From NCBI RefSeq assembly GCF_014650915.1, contig NZ_BMVW01000007.1, positions 1-64,000 of the forward strand: 64,000 nucleotides of DNA. Direction: 5' to 3'. The stretch comes from Streptomyces poonensis (GTDB lineage Bacteria; Actinomycetota; Actinomycetes; Streptomycetales; Streptomycetaceae). The first letter of the stretch is position 1; every line of letters starts with the position of its first letter. The notes under the pieces are model-generated. The model saw only the letters and a program-made list of their open reading frames with translations, made no database searches and was not told where the DNA came from. Below are positions 17,198-25,866 of the stretch, in pieces. Both the position numbers and the translations under genes were made by a program.

Positions 17198-19327
17198 TCA
17201 GCCGGTGGGGTCGGGTTGTGCGGGGGCCTGGTACGAGGGGTCGGGTGGGCGCAGGGCTTCGGTGATGCCGGTGTCGAGGTGGGTGTCGTAGCCGGTGCGG
17301 AAGGCGGTCCGATAGGCGTCGTCACCGAGGAGGTGGCGGGTGCGCGCCTCGCACGCCTGCCGGGTGGCGATGAGTTCGGGAATGCCCGCCTGAGGGGTGC
17401 CGAGGGTGTCCCAGATCTGGTCGGCGAGGCCGAGGAGCCGTGCGGTCTGTGCGGCGTCCCCGGCGGTGCAGGCGGCGGAGGCGAGCAGCTCGATGGTCAG
17501 GGCGATGCCGAGGCTGTCATGCAGGCGGCGTTTGCCGTCCAGGGCGGTGCGGGCATGGATCACGGCCTCTTGCGCCCGTCCCAGGGCCAGCGTGGCGAGG
17601 GCACGGATGTAGTCGCTCCAGGCGCGTACATGGACCTCGCCGCGCCGGGCGCACTCGGCGCGCAGTTCGGTGGCGATCACCTCGGCGTCGGCGAACTGTC
17701 CGAGGTTGACGCGGACGAAGGCCGAGCTGGCCTGCAACTGGAACCACATCGCGGCGTACCGCCCGGTGCCGGGCCGAGTGCGCGGCGTCGCGTCGTACGC
17801 CTCGGCCGCCTGCGCGTGCCGGCCGCACTCCGCATGACCGACGCCTTCCAGGAAGGCGGCGGCGAACACGGCGGTGTCGTCGGTGTCCCCGGCCACGGCC
17901 TCGCGGAACTCGGCGGCGAGACGGATGCAGGCCGGTCCGTCGCCCTGGATGACGGCGACCAGACCGCGGGCCAGCAGGGCCTTGGCGCGGGCCGGCCCGG
18001 AGCCCGGGGCCAGGGCCAGGGCCAGGTCCAGATAGTGACGGCCCTCATTGGAGAAACCACAGGCGTACCAGAAGAACCACAGCGCCCCGCCCAGCTCCTG
18101 CGCGGCGTACCCGTCTTCCTCGGCGAGGCAGCAGTCGAGTGCGGCCCGCAGGTTGGCGAACTCCTCGACCGTCCGGTCGCGCCAGACGACCTGGCCGGGC
18201 CCGGACCAGGCGGCGTCGGCGGTGCGGGACAGGTGCAGGAAGTGGGCACGGTGGCGAAGGCGGACCACCCGCTCCTCGTCCAGGCCGCGCAGCCAGTGGG
18301 CGCCGTACTCGCGGATGGTGTCGAGCATCCGGTACCGCTCCTGGGCCCCGGTCGGCTCCCAGACCAGGATCGACTTCTCCACGAGCGCCCCGAGCAGGGC
18401 CGGTACCTCCTGGCCGGGCAGCAGCTTGTCAGCGCACACCTGCCGGGCCGCCTCCGCGTCGAAGGTGCCGGCGAACACCGACAGCCGCGCCCAGGCGAGC
18501 CGTTCGGCCGGGGTGCACAGCTGGTGGCTCCAGCCGATCGCGGTGCGCAGCGCCTGGTGCCAGGGAGGGTCGGCGTCGTAGTCCGGGCCGTCGGTGTCGC
18601 CGAGGATCGCGTAGCGGTCGTCCAGCCGCCGGTTCAGCTCGGGCAGTGGCATCTCGCGCAGGCGGGCCGCGGCCAGCTCCAGGGCGAGGGGCAGCCCTTC
18701 CAGGCGGCGGCACAGCGCCGCCAGCTCGGCGCGGTTGGCGTCGGTGACCGTGAAGCCGGGGACCGCCTCGGCCGCCCGCTCGGCCAGCAGCACCACCGCG
18801 TCCGCCGCCTCGTCCTCGTCGGTCCCGGGCACCGGCAGCGGGGCCAGGGTGAGCACCTCTTCGTCGGCGGGCAGGCCGAGCGGGCGGCGGCTGGTGGCCA
18901 GGATCCGCAGGCCCGGGGCGACCGTCAGCAGCGTTGCCGCCACCTCCCGGCAGTCCTCGACGAGATGCTCGCAGGTGTTCCACACCAGCAGCGCCTCCCG
19001 CCCGGCCAGGTACTCGGCGACCACTTCCAGCATGGGCCGGGTGCTCTGGTCGGCCAGCGGCAGTGCCTCGGCGATCGCGTACGGCAGCGCCTTCCTGCCC
19101 GCGCTGAGCGGGGACAGCTCCACCCACCACGCCCCGTCCGCAAAGCCCGGCTGCAGCTTGTCCGCGACCCGCCGGGCCAGCCGGGTCTTGCCCACCCCGC
19201 CCACTCCGGTCACGGTCACCAGCCGGTGCCGTCCGCAGGCCCGTGTCACCTGCGCCAGCTCCGCCCGCCGTCCCACCAGACGATTGCTCTCCTCCGGCAG
19301 GTTGCCCACCCGCCGCTCCGCCACCAT
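17198..19327 (-). CDS. STAND NTPase with TPR-like C-terminal half, copy 1
   Basis: A 709-aa member of the NB-ARC/LuxR-type STAND NTPases (COG3903-like). Walker A is GVGGVGKT (41-48); the Walker B strand reads LLVWNTCEHL with Asn at 117 where family members have Asp; a sensor strand RILATSRRPLG follows at 141-151; the winged-helix part carries HQALRTAIGWSHQL. From about residue 370 the protein is helical and Ala/Arg-rich like TPR repeats. The LuxR HTH that usually ends such regulators is absent. Start ATG 19327 follows GGGAAAGGGGAC. It is first of four tandem paralogs, convergent with hemD. Role unknown; the D117N change suggests altered ATP hydrolysis. Confidence 0.87.
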   Translation of the reverse strand: MVAERRVGNLPEESNRLVGRRAELAQVTRACGRHRLVTVTGVGGVGKTRLARRVADKLQPGFADGAWWVELSPLSAGRKALPYAIAEALPLADQSTRPMLEVVAEYLAGREALLVWNTCEHLVEDCREVAATLLTVAPGLRILATSRRPLGLPADEEVLTLAPLPVPGTDEDEAADAVVLLAERAAEAVPGFTVTDANRAELAALCRRLEGLPLALELAAARLREMPLPELNRRLDDRYAILGDTDGPDYDADPPWHQALRTAIGWSHQLCTPAERLAWARLSVFAGTFDAEAARQVCADKLLPGQEVPALLGALVEKSILVWEPTGAQERYRMLDTIREYGAHWLRGLDEERVVRLRHRAHFLHLSRTADAAWSGPGQVVWRDRTVEEFANLRAALDCCLAEEDGYAAQELGGALWFFWYACGFSNEGRHYLDLALALAPGSGPARAKALLARGLVAVIQGDGPACIRLAAEFREAVAGDTDDTAVFAAAFLEGVGHAECGRHAQAAEAYDATPRTRPGTGRYAAMWFQLQASSAFVRVNLGQFADAEVIATELRAECARRGEVHVRAWSDYIRALATLALGRAQEAVIHARTALDGKRRLHDSLGIALTIELLASAACTAGDAAQTARLLGLADQIWDTLGTPQAGIPELIATRQACEARTRHLLGDDAYRTAFRTGYDTHLDTGITEALRPPDPSYQAPAQPDPTG

Positions 19328-19540
19328 CGTGACCGTCCCCTTTCCCGCTCCCGCCCGCGCTTCCTCGCGCGTGGTGACTCGGTGCTAGCAGCGCGCCGGA
19401 CCCGCCCGCAGCACTTCGGCCGCTTCGCCGACGGCCCGCCACCGGAAGTGGGAGAGTGCCCTGCGTCTTCACGCTCGGCGCAGGCGGTCGACGACCTGAT
19501 CGGCGGGGACAGCGGTGTATCGCCGTGGGTTCCGGCCTGA
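19328..19540 (-). promoter_or_regulatory. Conserved upstream block of NTPase copy 1, with scar of a lost phosphatase
   Basis: 19379-19470 is one of four near-copies of a ~90-bp block: the palindrome TGCTAGCA at 19383-19390, then GCAGCACTTCGGCCGCTTCG, then GGGAGAGTGC. At copies 2 and 3 a phosphatase gene follows; here it is missing. Instead 19482-19503 repeats the end of hemD (AGGCGGTCGACGAC, then CTGATCGG, with three bases dropped), and 19520-19550 repeats the 3' flank of the other copies. Confidence 0.7.
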
Positions 19541-21664
19541 TCAGCCGGTGGCGCCGGGCTGTGCGGGGGAGCGGGGTGCCGGGTCAGCCGGGATGAGGGC
19601 CTCGGCGATTCCGGTGTCCAGGTCGGTGGCGTGGCCGGTGTCGAACGCGAGCTGGTAGCCGTGGTCGCCGAGGGCGGCGCGGGCCTGGCGTTCGCACGCC
19701 TGGCGGGCGGCCACCCACTGGGGCTGGCCCATCTGCGGCGCCCCGAGGGTGTCCCAGACCTGATGGGCCAGGCCGAGCAGCCAGGCCGCGCGCTCGGCCT
19801 GCCCGGCGGCGCCGGTGGCCACGGCGAGCGTGTCCATGAGCAGACCGATCGCCATGCGGTCGTGGAGCCGGTGCTTGATCCGCAACGCCTCCCGGGCGTG
19901 GTGCTGTGCCGCGTCGGGCCGGCCGAGCGCCAGTTCGGCCTGAGCCTGGAAGTAGTCGCAGAACGCGCGTGTCCATCGCTCGCCGTGCCGGTCGCACAGC
20001 GTGCGCAGCCGCTCGAGGTGGGTCAGCGCCTTCGCCGGCTCGCCCGCGGAGATGAGAACGTGGCTACGGACCTGCAGGCCGAAGAGCGGGGCCAGGGTGA
20101 GTACGTCGTCCTTCTGCGGCAGGGCGAAGATGCGGTCGGTCACGGCCTCCATGGCCGCCAGGTCACCCCGCAGGGAAACGGCGCACACGAAGGCCCCGAG
20201 GGCGGGGTCGAGCGCGTCGTCGCCTTGCTGTTCGGCCGCGGCCAGGCCTTCCTCGCTGCGGGCGGCGGCGGACTCGGCGTCGCCGAGGCCGACCGCGGCG
20301 AGCCCCGCGGCCCACAGGGCCTGGGTGCGCGCCCCGCTCGGTGCGGTGTCCGCGGCCAGGGCGCGGTCCAGGTAGTGCCGGCCCTCCCGGGCGAACCCAC
20401 AGGCGTACCAGAAGAACCACAGGGCGCCGGCCAGTTCCAGCGCGGCATGCCCGTCCGGCTCGGCCAGGCAGAACTCCAGCGCGGCGCGCAGGTTGTCGTG
20501 CTCGTCGGCCATGCGGTCGTACCAGGTGAACTGGTGCGGCCCCAGCCAGGCGGCGTCCCCCGCGCGGGCCAGCGCGAGGAAGTACGCCCGGTGCCGGCAC
20601 CGCAGAGCCTCCTCCTCGCCCAGCTCGTGCAGCCAGAAGGTGCCGAATTCGCGGATGGTGTCCAGCGTCCGGTACCGCTCGCCGCCCCCGGTGGGCACCC
20701 AGGTCAGGATCGACTTCTCCACCAGGGCGCCCAGTAGCGACGGCACCTCTTCCCCGGGCAGTTGCGCGTCGGCACAGACCTGCCGGGCCGCCTCCGAGTC
20801 GAAGCTGCCGGCGAACACCGACAGCCGCGCCCACAGCAACCGCTCGGCCGGGGTGCACAGCTCGTGACTCCAGCCGATCGCGGTACGCAGCGCCTGGTGC
20901 CAGCGCGGACGGACTCCGTAGTTCCCACCGTCGGTGTCGCCGAGGACGGCGTACCGGTCGTCGAGCCGCTGGTTCAGTTCGGCGACCGGCATCTCGCGCA
21001 GGCGGGCCGCGGCCAGTTCCAGGGCGAGGGGCAGCCCTTCCAGGCGGCGGCAGAGGGCGGCCAGTTGGGCGCGGTCGGCGTCGGTGACGGTGAAGCCGGG
21101 CACGGCCTGCGCGGCCCGGTCGGCCAGCAGCAGCATCGCGTCCGTCGTGTCGTCCTCGTCGGTCACGGGCACCGGGAGCGGGTCGAGGATGAGCACCTCC
21201 TCGGCGGGCAGGCCGAGCGGGCGGCGGCTGGTGGCCAGGATCCGCAGGCCCGGGGCCATCGACAGCAGCGTCCCCGCCAGTTGCCGGCACTCCTCGACCA
21301 GGTGCTCACAGGTGTTCCACACCAGCAGGGTCTTCCGCCCGGCCAGGTACTCGGCGATCACCTCCCACATCGGCCGGGTGGTCTGATCGGCCAGCGGCAG
21401 CGCCTCGGCGACCGCGTACGGCAGCGCCTCCATGCCCGGACTGAGCGGGGACAGCTCCATCCACCACGCTCCGTCCGCGAAGGACGGCTGCAGCTCGTCC
21501 GCCGCCCGCCGGGCCAGCCGGGTCTTGCCCACCCCGCCCACTCCGGTCACCGTCACCAGCCGGTGCCGTCCGCACGCCCGTGTCACCTGCGCCAGCTCCG
21601 CCCGCCGTCCCACCAGACGATTGCTCTCCTCCGGCAGGTTGCCCACCCGCCGCTCCGCCACCAC
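19541..21664 (-). CDS. STAND NTPase with TPR-like C-terminal half, copy 2
   Basis: A 707-aa paralog of copy 1; the first 50 residues are identical (MVAERRVGNLPEESN start, P-loop GVGGVGKTRL at 41-50). The Walker B position is again Asn (LLVWNTCEHLVEEC, residue 117). The middle differs: QRLDDRYAVLGDTDGGNYGV and a C-terminal half with YFQAQAELALGRPDAAQHH, quite unlike the other three copies. No DNA-binding domain. It starts at GTG 21664 and lies back to back with the first phosphatase gene, with less than 200 bp between them. Near-identity of the 5' end and promoter with copy 1 implies a recent duplication or gene conversion. Confidence 0.87.
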   Translation of the reverse strand: MVAERRVGNLPEESNRLVGRRAELAQVTRACGRHRLVTVTGVGGVGKTRLARRAADELQPSFADGAWWMELSPLSPGMEALPYAVAEALPLADQTTRPMWEVIAEYLAGRKTLLVWNTCEHLVEECRQLAGTLLSMAPGLRILATSRRPLGLPAEEVLILDPLPVPVTDEDDTTDAMLLLADRAAQAVPGFTVTDADRAQLAALCRRLEGLPLALELAAARLREMPVAELNQRLDDRYAVLGDTDGGNYGVRPRWHQALRTAIGWSHELCTPAERLLWARLSVFAGSFDSEAARQVCADAQLPGEEVPSLLGALVEKSILTWVPTGGGERYRTLDTIREFGTFWLHELGEEEALRCRHRAYFLALARAGDAAWLGPHQFTWYDRMADEHDNLRAALEFCLAEPDGHAALELAGALWFFWYACGFAREGRHYLDRALAADTAPSGARTQALWAAGLAAVGLGDAESAAARSEEGLAAAEQQGDDALDPALGAFVCAVSLRGDLAAMEAVTDRIFALPQKDDVLTLAPLFGLQVRSHVLISAGEPAKALTHLERLRTLCDRHGERWTRAFCDYFQAQAELALGRPDAAQHHAREALRIKHRLHDRMAIGLLMDTLAVATGAAGQAERAAWLLGLAHQVWDTLGAPQMGQPQWVAARQACERQARAALGDHGYQLAFDTGHATDLDTGIAEALIPADPAPRSPAQPGATG

Positions 21665-21856
21665 CGCGACCGTCCCCTTTCCCGCTTCCGTCCGCGCTTC
21701 CTCGCGCGTGGTGACTCGGTGCTAGCAGCGCGCCGGACCCGCCCGCAGCATTTCGGCCGCTTCGCCCACGGCCCGCCCCCGCGAGTGAGATAGTGCTGCG
21801 CGCCTTCTTGCACACAAGCCTGGGGGCGAGCCGTGTTCATTTCGGGGAGGGGTGTG
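21665..21856. promoter_or_regulatory. Shared divergent promoter region, NTPase copy 2 / phosphatase 1
   Basis: Second occurrence of the conserved block, palindrome TGCTAGCA at 21720-21727, nearly identical to the copy at 19328-19470 out to GAGATAGTGCTGCGCGCC, after which the phosphatase leader begins. The ribosome-binding site GGGGAGG at 21844-21850 decides the phosphatase start at GTG 21857. Confidence 0.7.
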
Positions 21857-22564
21857 GTGCACGCGGACGGCACCCGGTCGCTGCCGATGCTGATGGCCGA
21901 GGCTCGTCTCGCCCTGGCTGTCCGCGTCCGCCCCGCCGACGGCGCCCGGGTGGGAGGCGATGTGCACGACGCCGTCATGACGCCGGCCGGACCACGGCTC
22001 CTCATCGGCGACGTCAGGGGCCACGGCCCCGGCGCCGCTCCGCTGGCCGCCGTCGTCCGGGCCGCCTTCCGGGACACCGCGGCCACCGAGGAGGATCCCG
22101 TCCTCCTCGCCCGCACCCTCGACGCCCGCGTCCGCCCCCACCTCGGTCAGGAGGACTTCGTCACCCTCCTCCTCGCCGACGTCCACCCCCACGAGGTCCG
22201 CCTGGTCAACTGCGGTCACCCACCGCCCCTGCGCATCGACGAGAGCTTCGTCCCCCTCCCTCCGCCCCACCCCTGTCCGCCCCTGGGCCTGGACCCGGAA
22301 CCCCGGGTCCAGCGCGCCCGAGTCCTCCCCCACCAGCGCCTGCTGCTCCACACCGACGGCCTCACCGACGCCCGCGCCGCCGACGGCACCTTCTTCCCCC
22401 TCGACGAGCACGCCCTCGCCGCCCTGCTCGCGCCCACCCTCGATCAGGCCCTCGACCGTGTCCTGGACCTCCTCCGCCGGCACACCGGAGGCGCCGTCCC
22501 GGCCGACGACCTCACCCTGATGCTTCTTCAGCCGGCCCGCGCCACCGACCTCTCCCCGCCCTGA
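21857..22564 (+). CDS. Minimal SpoIIE/PP2C-type Ser/Thr phosphatase, copy 1
   Basis: A 235-aa protein made only of a SpoIIE-type PP2C domain. The metal-binding acids are present: GGDVHDA (D35), LLIGDVRGHG (D52), LLHTDGLTDAR and DDLTLMLL near the C-terminus. There is no PAS, GAF, HAMP or membrane segment, so its signal must come from a partner. GTG 21857 is six bases past GGGGAGG; a GTG at 21833 lies before that site and is rejected. It is divergent from NTPase copy 2 and shares its promoter region, which suggests joint control. Such phosphatases usually act on phosphorylated anti-sigma-antagonist (STAS) proteins, but none is encoded nearby. Confidence 0.88.
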   Translation: MHADGTRSLPMLMAEARLALAVRVRPADGARVGGDVHDAVMTPAGPRLLIGDVRGHGPGAAPLAAVVRAAFRDTAATEEDPVLLARTLDARVRPHLGQEDFVTLLLADVHPHEVRLVNCGHPPPLRIDESFVPLPPPHPCPPLGLDPEPRVQRARVLPHQRLLLHTDGLTDARAADGTFFPLDEHALAALLAPTLDQALDRVLDLLRRHTGGAVPADDLTLMLLQPARATDLSPP

Positions 22565-22584
22565 CGGTTCACGTCGGCAGGGGT

Positions 22585-22638
22585 GGCCTCGCGGTCACGG
22601 CCTCCTCGACGGGCTGGAGCCGGCTTCACCGCGAGGCC
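22585..22638. terminator. Inverted repeat between phosphatase 1 and NTPase copy 3
   Basis: GGCCTCGCGGT (22585-22595) and ACCGCGAGGCC (22628-22638) form an 11-bp stem around a 32-base loop, between two convergent genes. A terminator is the simplest reading; the loop is long. Confidence 0.55.
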
Positions 22639-22725
22639 GGGCCCTCGCTCGGCGGTGCGGGACGTTCCGGGCGGGCCCGGGTCAGCCGGAGAGGCCGCGG
22701 TACGTCGCCGTGGGCCCGGACTGGG

Positions 22726-24897
22726 TCAGCCGGTGGAGCCGGGCTGTGCGGGGGCGTGCTGCGAGGGGCCGGGCGGGCGCAGGGCTTCGGCGATGCCGGC
22801 GTCGGGGTCGGTGTGGTAGCCGCCGTGGAAGGCGGCCTTGTAGGCGTCGTCCCCGATGAGGCGGCGGGCTTCCGCCTCGCACGCGCGCCGGGCCGCGACG
22901 AGTTCGGGCATGCCCATCTGAGGGGTGCCGAGGGTGCGCCAGATCTGCTCGGCGACGCCGAGGAACCGGGCGGCCTGTGCGGCGTTCCGGGTCGCGACGG
23001 CCGCGGAGGCGAGCAAGTCGATGGCCATGGCGATGCCGAGACTGTCGCGGAGGCGGCGCTTGCCGTCGAGGGCGGTGCGGGCATGGATGGCGGCCTCCTC
23101 GGCCCGACCCAGTCCCAGCGCGGCGAGGGCGCGCATGTAGTCGCCCCAGGCGCGGGCCCAGGTCTCACCGCGCCGACCGCATTCGGCGCACAGATCGTCG
23201 GCGACGGCCGCGGCGTCGGCGAACTGCCCGAGGTGGACGTGGACGAAGGCCCGTGCGGCGCGTGCCAGGAACCACGCCGCGTCGTAGCGGCCGCGGCACG
23301 GCCGGGTATGCGCCGATATGTCGAGTACCTTGGCGGCCCGCGTCTGGTGACCGCTGACGGTGAGACTGCCGCCCTCCAGATAGGCGGCGGCGAGAGGGGC
23401 GGTACGGTCGGTGTCGTCGGCCACGGCGGATCGGAAGGCGGTGGCGAAACGGCTGCTGGTCTCCGTGTCGCCCTGGGCGATGGCAGCGATGCCGCAGGCC
23501 CACAGGGCCTTGGCCCGAGTCGGCCCGGGGGCCGGGTCCAGGGCCAGGGCCCGGTCCAGGTAGTGGCGGCCATCCCGGGCGAAGCCGCAGGCGAACCAGA
23601 AGAACCACAGCGCGCCTCCCATCTCCAGCGCGGTCCCTCCGTCGCCCTCGGCGAGGCAGAAGTCCAGCGCGGCGCGCAGGTTGGCGTGCTCGGCGGTCAT
23701 CCCGTCGTACAGGGCCGCCTGGCCGGGTCCGATCCAGGCGGCGTCGGCGGCGCGGGCCAGGGCCAGGTAGTGGTCGCGGTGCCGACGGCGCACGGTCCGC
23801 TCCTCGCCCAGCTCGTGCAGCCAGAAGGCGCCGTACTCACGGAGGGTGTCCAGCATCCGGTACCGCTCCCCGGCCCCGGTGGGCGTCCACTCCAGGATCG
23901 AGTCCTGCACCAGCGCCGCGACGAGGTACGGGACCTGGGCGATGGGCAGGCGCTCGTCGGCCAGTACCCGGCGGGCCGCCTCCAGGTCGAAGGAACCGGC
24001 GAACACCGACAGCCGCGCCCAGGCGAGCCGTTCGGCCGGGGTGCACAGCTGGTGGCTCCAGCCGATCGCGGTGCGCAGTGCCTGGTGCCGTGGCGGTACC
24101 TCCTCGCTCGAGCCAGGCCGAGAGCGTGGGGACGGGCCGGCGTCGTAGTCCTCGCCCTCGGTGTCGCCGAGGATCGCGTAGCGGTCGGCCAGGCGCTGGT
24201 TCAGCTCGGCCACCGACATCTCGCGCAGCCGGGCCGCGGCCAGCTCCAGGGCCAGGGGCAGCCCCTCCAGGCGGCGGCACAGCGCTGCCAGCTCGGCGCG
24301 GTTGGCGTCGGTGACCGTGAAGCCGGGGACCGCCTCGGCCGCCCGCTCGGTCAGCAGCATCACCGCGTCGTTGTCCTCGGCCGCCGCATCGTCGGCCTCG
24401 GGCACCGGCAGCGGCTCCAGGGCGACCACCTCCTCGGCGGACAGGCCGAGCGGGCGGCGGCTGGTGGCCAGGATGCGCAGGCCCGGGGCCCTGGTCAGCA
24501 GCGTCGCCGCCACCTCCTGGCAGTCCTCCACCAGGTGTTCGCAGGTGTCCCACACCAGCAGCGCCTGCCGCCCGGCCAGGTACTCGGCGACCACCTCCAG
24601 CATCGGGCGGGTGGTCTGGTCGGCCAGCGGCAGTGCCTCGGCGATGGCGTACGGCAGCGCCTTCCTGCCCGCGCTGAGCGGGGACAGCTCCACCCACCAC
24701 GCCCCGTCCGCGAAGGACGGCTGCAGCTCGCCCGCCACCCGCCGGGCCAGCCGGGTCTTGCCCACCCCGCCCACGCCCGTCACCGTCACCAGCCGCGACC
24801 GCCGGACCGTCTGCCGCACCTGGGCCAGCTCCGCCCGCCGCCCCACCAGACGGCCCGTCTCCATGGGCAGGTTCCCCACCCGCCGCTCTTCCGCCAC
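22726..24897 (-). CDS. STAND NTPase with TPR-like C-terminal half, copy 3
   Basis: The longest paralog, 723 aa. P-loop GVGGVGKTRL at 41-50; here the Walker B strand has the acidic residue (LLVWDTCEHLVEDC, D117), so ATP hydrolysis should be intact. It carries a 15-residue insertion around DAGPSPRSRPGSSEEV before the HQALRTAIGW motif, not found in the other copies, and DDAAAEDND in the earlier loop. Its C-terminal half is closest to copy 4 (RRLIGDDAYKAAFHGGYHTD). Start GTG 24897 follows CAGGAGGAG. It is divergent from the second phosphatase. No HTH or kinase domain. Confidence 0.87.
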   Translation of the reverse strand: MAEERRVGNLPMETGRLVGRRAELAQVRQTVRRSRLVTVTGVGGVGKTRLARRVAGELQPSFADGAWWVELSPLSAGRKALPYAIAEALPLADQTTRPMLEVVAEYLAGRQALLVWDTCEHLVEDCQEVAATLLTRAPGLRILATSRRPLGLSAEEVVALEPLPVPEADDAAAEDNDAVMLLTERAAEAVPGFTVTDANRAELAALCRRLEGLPLALELAAARLREMSVAELNQRLADRYAILGDTEGEDYDAGPSPRSRPGSSEEVPPRHQALRTAIGWSHQLCTPAERLAWARLSVFAGSFDLEAARRVLADERLPIAQVPYLVAALVQDSILEWTPTGAGERYRMLDTLREYGAFWLHELGEERTVRRRHRDHYLALARAADAAWIGPGQAALYDGMTAEHANLRAALDFCLAEGDGGTALEMGGALWFFWFACGFARDGRHYLDRALALDPAPGPTRAKALWACGIAAIAQGDTETSSRFATAFRSAVADDTDRTAPLAAAYLEGGSLTVSGHQTRAAKVLDISAHTRPCRGRYDAAWFLARAARAFVHVHLGQFADAAAVADDLCAECGRRGETWARAWGDYMRALAALGLGRAEEAAIHARTALDGKRRLRDSLGIAMAIDLLASAAVATRNAAQAARFLGVAEQIWRTLGTPQMGMPELVAARRACEAEARRLIGDDAYKAAFHGGYHTDPDAGIAEALRPPGPSQHAPAQPGSTG

Positions 24898-25082
24898 CTT
24901 GAACTCCTCCTGACCCTGACGCGGCTTTTGTCCGCGGGTGATTCGGTGCTAGCAGCACGCCGGGCCCGTCCGCAGCACTTCGGCCGCTTTGCCCGCGGTC
25001 CGCCGCCAGAGGTGAGAAATTGCGCTACGCCTTCCTGCCCGCAGGGCCGGGGCGAGTCGTGGTGAGCTCAAGGAGGGGTGTG
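24898..25082. promoter_or_regulatory. Shared divergent promoter region, NTPase copy 3 / phosphatase 2
   Basis: Third copy of the conserved block, with TGCTAGCA at 24947-24954 and GCAGCACTTCGGCCGCTT after it. The part nearest the NTPase start has diverged (GACGCGGCTTTTGTCCGC replaces the CTTTCCCGCTC stretch of copies 1 and 2). AAGGAGG at 25070-25076 fixes the phosphatase start at GTG 25083. Confidence 0.7.
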
Positions 25083-25790
25083 GTGCACGCGGACCGTGCC
25101 CGGCCGCTGCCGGCACTGATCGCCGAGGCATCCCTCGCCCTGGCCGTCCGCTCCCGCCCCGCCGACGGCGCGCGGCTCGGCGGCGACCTGCACGACGCCG
25201 TGCTCACCCCGGCCGGACCCCGTCTGATCCTCGGTGACGTCAGGGGCCACGGTCCCGCCGCCGCTCCGCTGGCGGCCGCCGTCCTGGCCGCCTTCCGGGA
25301 CACCGCGACCGCCGAGGAGGATCCCGTCCGCCTCGCCCGCACCCTCGATGCCAGCATCCGCCCCCACCTGGGCGAGGAGGACTTCGTCACCCTCCTCCTC
25401 GCCGACCTCCTTCCCGACGAGGTCCGCCTGGTCAACTGCGGCCACCCACCGCCCCTGCGCATCGACCACCGCCTCGCCCGCCTCCCCCCGCCCCTGCCCT
25501 CCCCACCCCTGGGCCTGGACCCGGAACCCCAGGTCCAGCGCGCCCAGGTCCTCCCCCACCAGCGCCTGCTGCTCCACACCGACGGCCTCACCGACGCCCG
25601 CGCCGCCGACGGCACCTTCTTCCCCCTCGACCGGCGCGCCCTCGCCGCCCTGCGCGCCCCCACCCTCGACCAGGCCCTCGACCGCATCCTGGGCCTCCTC
25701 CACCGGCACACCGGAGACGCCGTCCCGGCCGACGACCTCACCCTGATGCTCCTTCAACCGGCCCCCGACACCCCCCTTCCACCGCCCTGA
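25083..25790 (+). CDS. Minimal SpoIIE/PP2C-type Ser/Thr phosphatase, copy 2
   Basis: Also 235 aa and collinear with copy 1: GGDLHDAV, LILGDVRGHG, LLHTDGLTDAR and DDLTLMLL keep every metal ligand. Differences are concentrated around residues 115-150, where the chain has a Pro-rich stretch LARLPPPLPSPPLGLD. The gene keeps the same place relative to its NTPase as copy 1. No sensory or anchoring domain. Its stop is followed four bases later by the relic of an NmrA gene on the other strand. Confidence 0.88.
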   Translation: MHADRARPLPALIAEASLALAVRSRPADGARLGGDLHDAVLTPAGPRLILGDVRGHGPAAAPLAAAVLAAFRDTATAEEDPVRLARTLDASIRPHLGEEDFVTLLLADLLPDEVRLVNCGHPPPLRIDHRLARLPPPLPSPPLGLDPEPQVQRAQVLPHQRLLLHTDGLTDARAADGTFFPLDRRALAALRAPTLDQALDRILGLLHRHTGDAVPADDLTLMLLQPAPDTPLPPP

Positions 25791-25794
25791 CGGT

Positions 25795-25863
25795 TCACCC
25801 CGTCGGCTGCCCGAGCCGGACGCCTTCCCGGAGGAGGCCGGTGGGCAGGGCGTGCGGCGGTCC
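25795..25863 (-). pseudogene. Relic of the 3' end of an NmrA-family gene
   Basis: 25795-25860 matches 28134-28199, the end of the intact NmrA-like gene, at 56 of 66 positions without gaps. On the minus strand it still reads LLREGVRLGQPTG and a TGA, against LLREGVGREQPTG and TGA in the intact gene. Nothing further upstream of that gene is present. The relic lies at the 3' end of phosphatase 2 exactly where the intact gene would lie if a phosphatase had stood before it. Confidence 0.85.
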
Positions 25864-25866
25864 TGA

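Noticed and set aside
21793..25065. A 1090-codon plus-strand frame across phosphatase 1 and NTPase copy 3
   Set aside because: It is out of frame with the phosphatase and antisense to the NTPase; no domain is recognisable.
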